A stretch of DNA of 40,452 nucleotides, taken from assembly GCA_026645945.1 (NCBI GenBank), contig JAPKMO010000033.1, positions 1 to 40,452 on the forward strand, in the 5' to 3' direction. The position numbers and the translations under genes are program-made. Source of the DNA: Anaerolineae bacterium (lineage in GTDB: Bacteria > Chloroflexota > Anaerolineae > Aggregatilineales > Phototrophicaceae). How positions within the stretch are numbered: position 1 is the stretch's first letter; each line of letters starts with the position of its first letter. Below, piece by piece: positions 39,452-40,452 of this stretch. The notes beneath the pieces were generated by a model that was not told the DNA's origin, made no database searches, and saw only the letters and a program-made list of their open reading frames with translations.

Positions 39452-40452
39452 ATGCGCCGGCTGCTGGCGGCTGCGGTCATCCTTGTGCCGGCGGCGGTTT
39501 CGCTGCTGCTGCCCGCGATGCTGATGGGCAGCCGCCTGGACGCCTACACGCCGGCCTGGAGCGATGAGGTCGTCTACTGGCACAGCGCCCTCACCTTCAG
39601 CCAGGTTGGTTTTGACGGCGGTTATTACACCCACGCCGAGCAGCCCGCCCCGGCGGCTTTTTCGCATTTCGACACGCATGGCCCCTGGTTTCCAATGCTG
39701 CTGGGCGGCATCGCCGGGCTGGCGGGCTGGTATCCGCACAGTGTCCCGTCTCTGAACCTGCTGCTGCTGACAGCGGCGCTGGCGCTGTTCGTCTATCTCA
39801 CGCGCCCGGACGCGCGGCAGCTGCTTTTTATGGGACTGCTGCTGCTGGTTTTCTGGCCGGCGCTGCTGTACGCGCCGTCGTCCATGCAGGAAAGCCTGCA
39901 CCAGTCGGCGGGCATCGTGCTGGCGGCGCTGTTTTTCATCCGGCTGGCCCAGGGCGAAAACACGCCCCGGCGTCTGCTGGCGGCGGCGCTGGTCTTGATC
40001 GCGCTGGCGGCGCTGCTGCGGCTGACCTGGGCGCTGCTGTTCCTGCCGCTGCTGGCTTACGGCTCCGGGCGCGCCCGCCAGGTGCGGCTGCTGCTGGCCG
40101 GTGCGGGTTTCGTGGCCGCCTTTCTGCTTTTTCAATGGCTGGGCGCGCCTTACCCCTACAACTTCACTACGCGGCTGCTGCCCATCCTGGCGGCCAACCC
40201 GGCGGAAGGGCTTTCGATCTGGCTGCGGCAGTTCATCGGCAACCTGCGGCGGCTGACGCTGGGCGAACCGCTGGAAATCGCCTTACGCTTTCAGGTTTTT
40301 CTGCTGGTGGCGGCGCTGCTGATCGGGCGCGCGTCGGCTTCGCGGGCGCTGGTGCGGGCGCGCCGGTGGCTGTTCGGCGGCAGCCGCCTGCCCGCCGGGG
40401 AAGCCGGTTTTCATCTGGTGAATCTGGGGCTGCTGCTGGCGCTGAATCTGGC
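39452..40452 (+). CDS. Polytopic membrane glycosyltransferase-like protein, 3'-truncated
   Basis: At least 333 codons, open to the window end. ATG 39452 follows the rsmA stop by 1 base with GGGGGG 7-8 bases upstream inside rsmA. The start is hydrophobic, followed by YTPAWSDEVVYWHSAL, where the acidic DE in the first loop resembles the GT-C signature, and FDTHGPWFPMLLGG. At least eight hydrophobic segments follow. It resembles GT39/GT83-type polyprenyl-linked glycosyltransferases. The C-terminal domain is outside the window, so substrate cannot be judged. Confidence 0.75.
   Translation, partial: MRRLLAAAVILVPAAVSLLLPAMLMGSRLDAYTPAWSDEVVYWHSALTFSQVGFDGGYYTHAEQPAPAAFSHFDTHGPWFPMLLGGIAGLAGWYPHSVPSLNLLLLTAALALFVYLTRPDARQLLFMGLLLLVFWPALLYAPSSMQESLHQSAGIVLAALFFIRLAQGENTPRRLLAAALVLIALAALLRLTWALLFLPLLAYGSGRARQVRLLLAGAGFVAAFLLFQWLGAPYPYNFTTRLLPILAANPAEGLSIWLRQFIGNLRRLTLGEPLEIALRFQVFLLVAALLIGRASASRALVRARRWLFGGSRLPAGEAGFHLVNLGLLLALNL

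Overview
The window is about 40 kb of GC-rich bacterial chromosome. I see no rRNA, phage, plasmid or CRISPR sequence. The gene content suggests an uncultured Chloroflexota, probably Anaerolineae-like: secreted SH3b proteins with long Pro/Thr linkers, LysM/SH3b proteins, very large GAF-rich histidine kinases, a CpaF-type ATPase, GT39-type membrane glycosyltransferases and a deazaflavin-type nitroreductase. No 16S gene is present, so this placement is an inference.

Layout. 1-5.3 kb: the end of a short-chain dehydrogenase (SDR), an arsR-nitroreductase pair, a compact fur-feoA-feoB-feoC iron operon behind a Fur-box-like palindrome, and a second SDR. 5.3-8.1 kb: an OsmC peroxidase with a strong terminator, a selenocysteine tRNA (selC), a repeat-filled gap, two related PH/GRAM-like small proteins and a family-4 uracil-DNA glycosylase. 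8.2-12.7 kb: two related secreted SH3b proteins and a CpaF-like ATPase. 12.7-17.8 kb: a PfkB sugar kinase bracketed by two MITE-like repeats, a renalase-like flavoprotein, a GT39-type glycosyltransferase and a hypothetical protein. 17.9-22.5 kb: a membrane-anchored EEP-family hydrolase, lspA, a methyltransferase, a lipoprotein and an EamA transporter. 22.7-28.8 kb: a J-domain protein, NUDIX, YdcZ, MFS, a small acidic protein, a bactofilin-like membrane protein and TVP38. 29-34.9 kb: two tandem hybrid-sensor-type histidine kinases without a response regulator. 35.2-40.4 kb: DinB-like and dtd, a phosphatase-acetyltransferase fusion, a small transcription unit encoding a 10-residue peptide, a LysM protein, rsmA and a truncated membrane glycosyltransferase.

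Two things stand out. First, the intergenic gaps carry at least three families of short structured repeats. Two families share the arm GACAGTGGGC around a central TTAA; the third is a CCCCTCC/GGAGGGG cruciform, sometimes inside a larger element with terminal inverted repeats. Second, at 37.46-37.61 kb a good promoter and a near-perfect Shine-Dalgarno drive an ORF of only ten codons, followed by a long hairpin. This is the best candidate for something undescribed. Other unusual points are a uracil-DNA glycosylase ending in a beta-clamp-binding-like QLRLF tail, an SmtB/CzrA-type metal site in the ArsR protein, and the phosphatase-GNAT fusion.

Most genes are housekeeping or envelope functions, and only short operons are supported: fur-feoABC, arsR-nitroreductase, hypothetical-GT39, dinB-like-dtd and rsmA-glycosyltransferase. 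All functional calls come from reading motifs; no database search was run.
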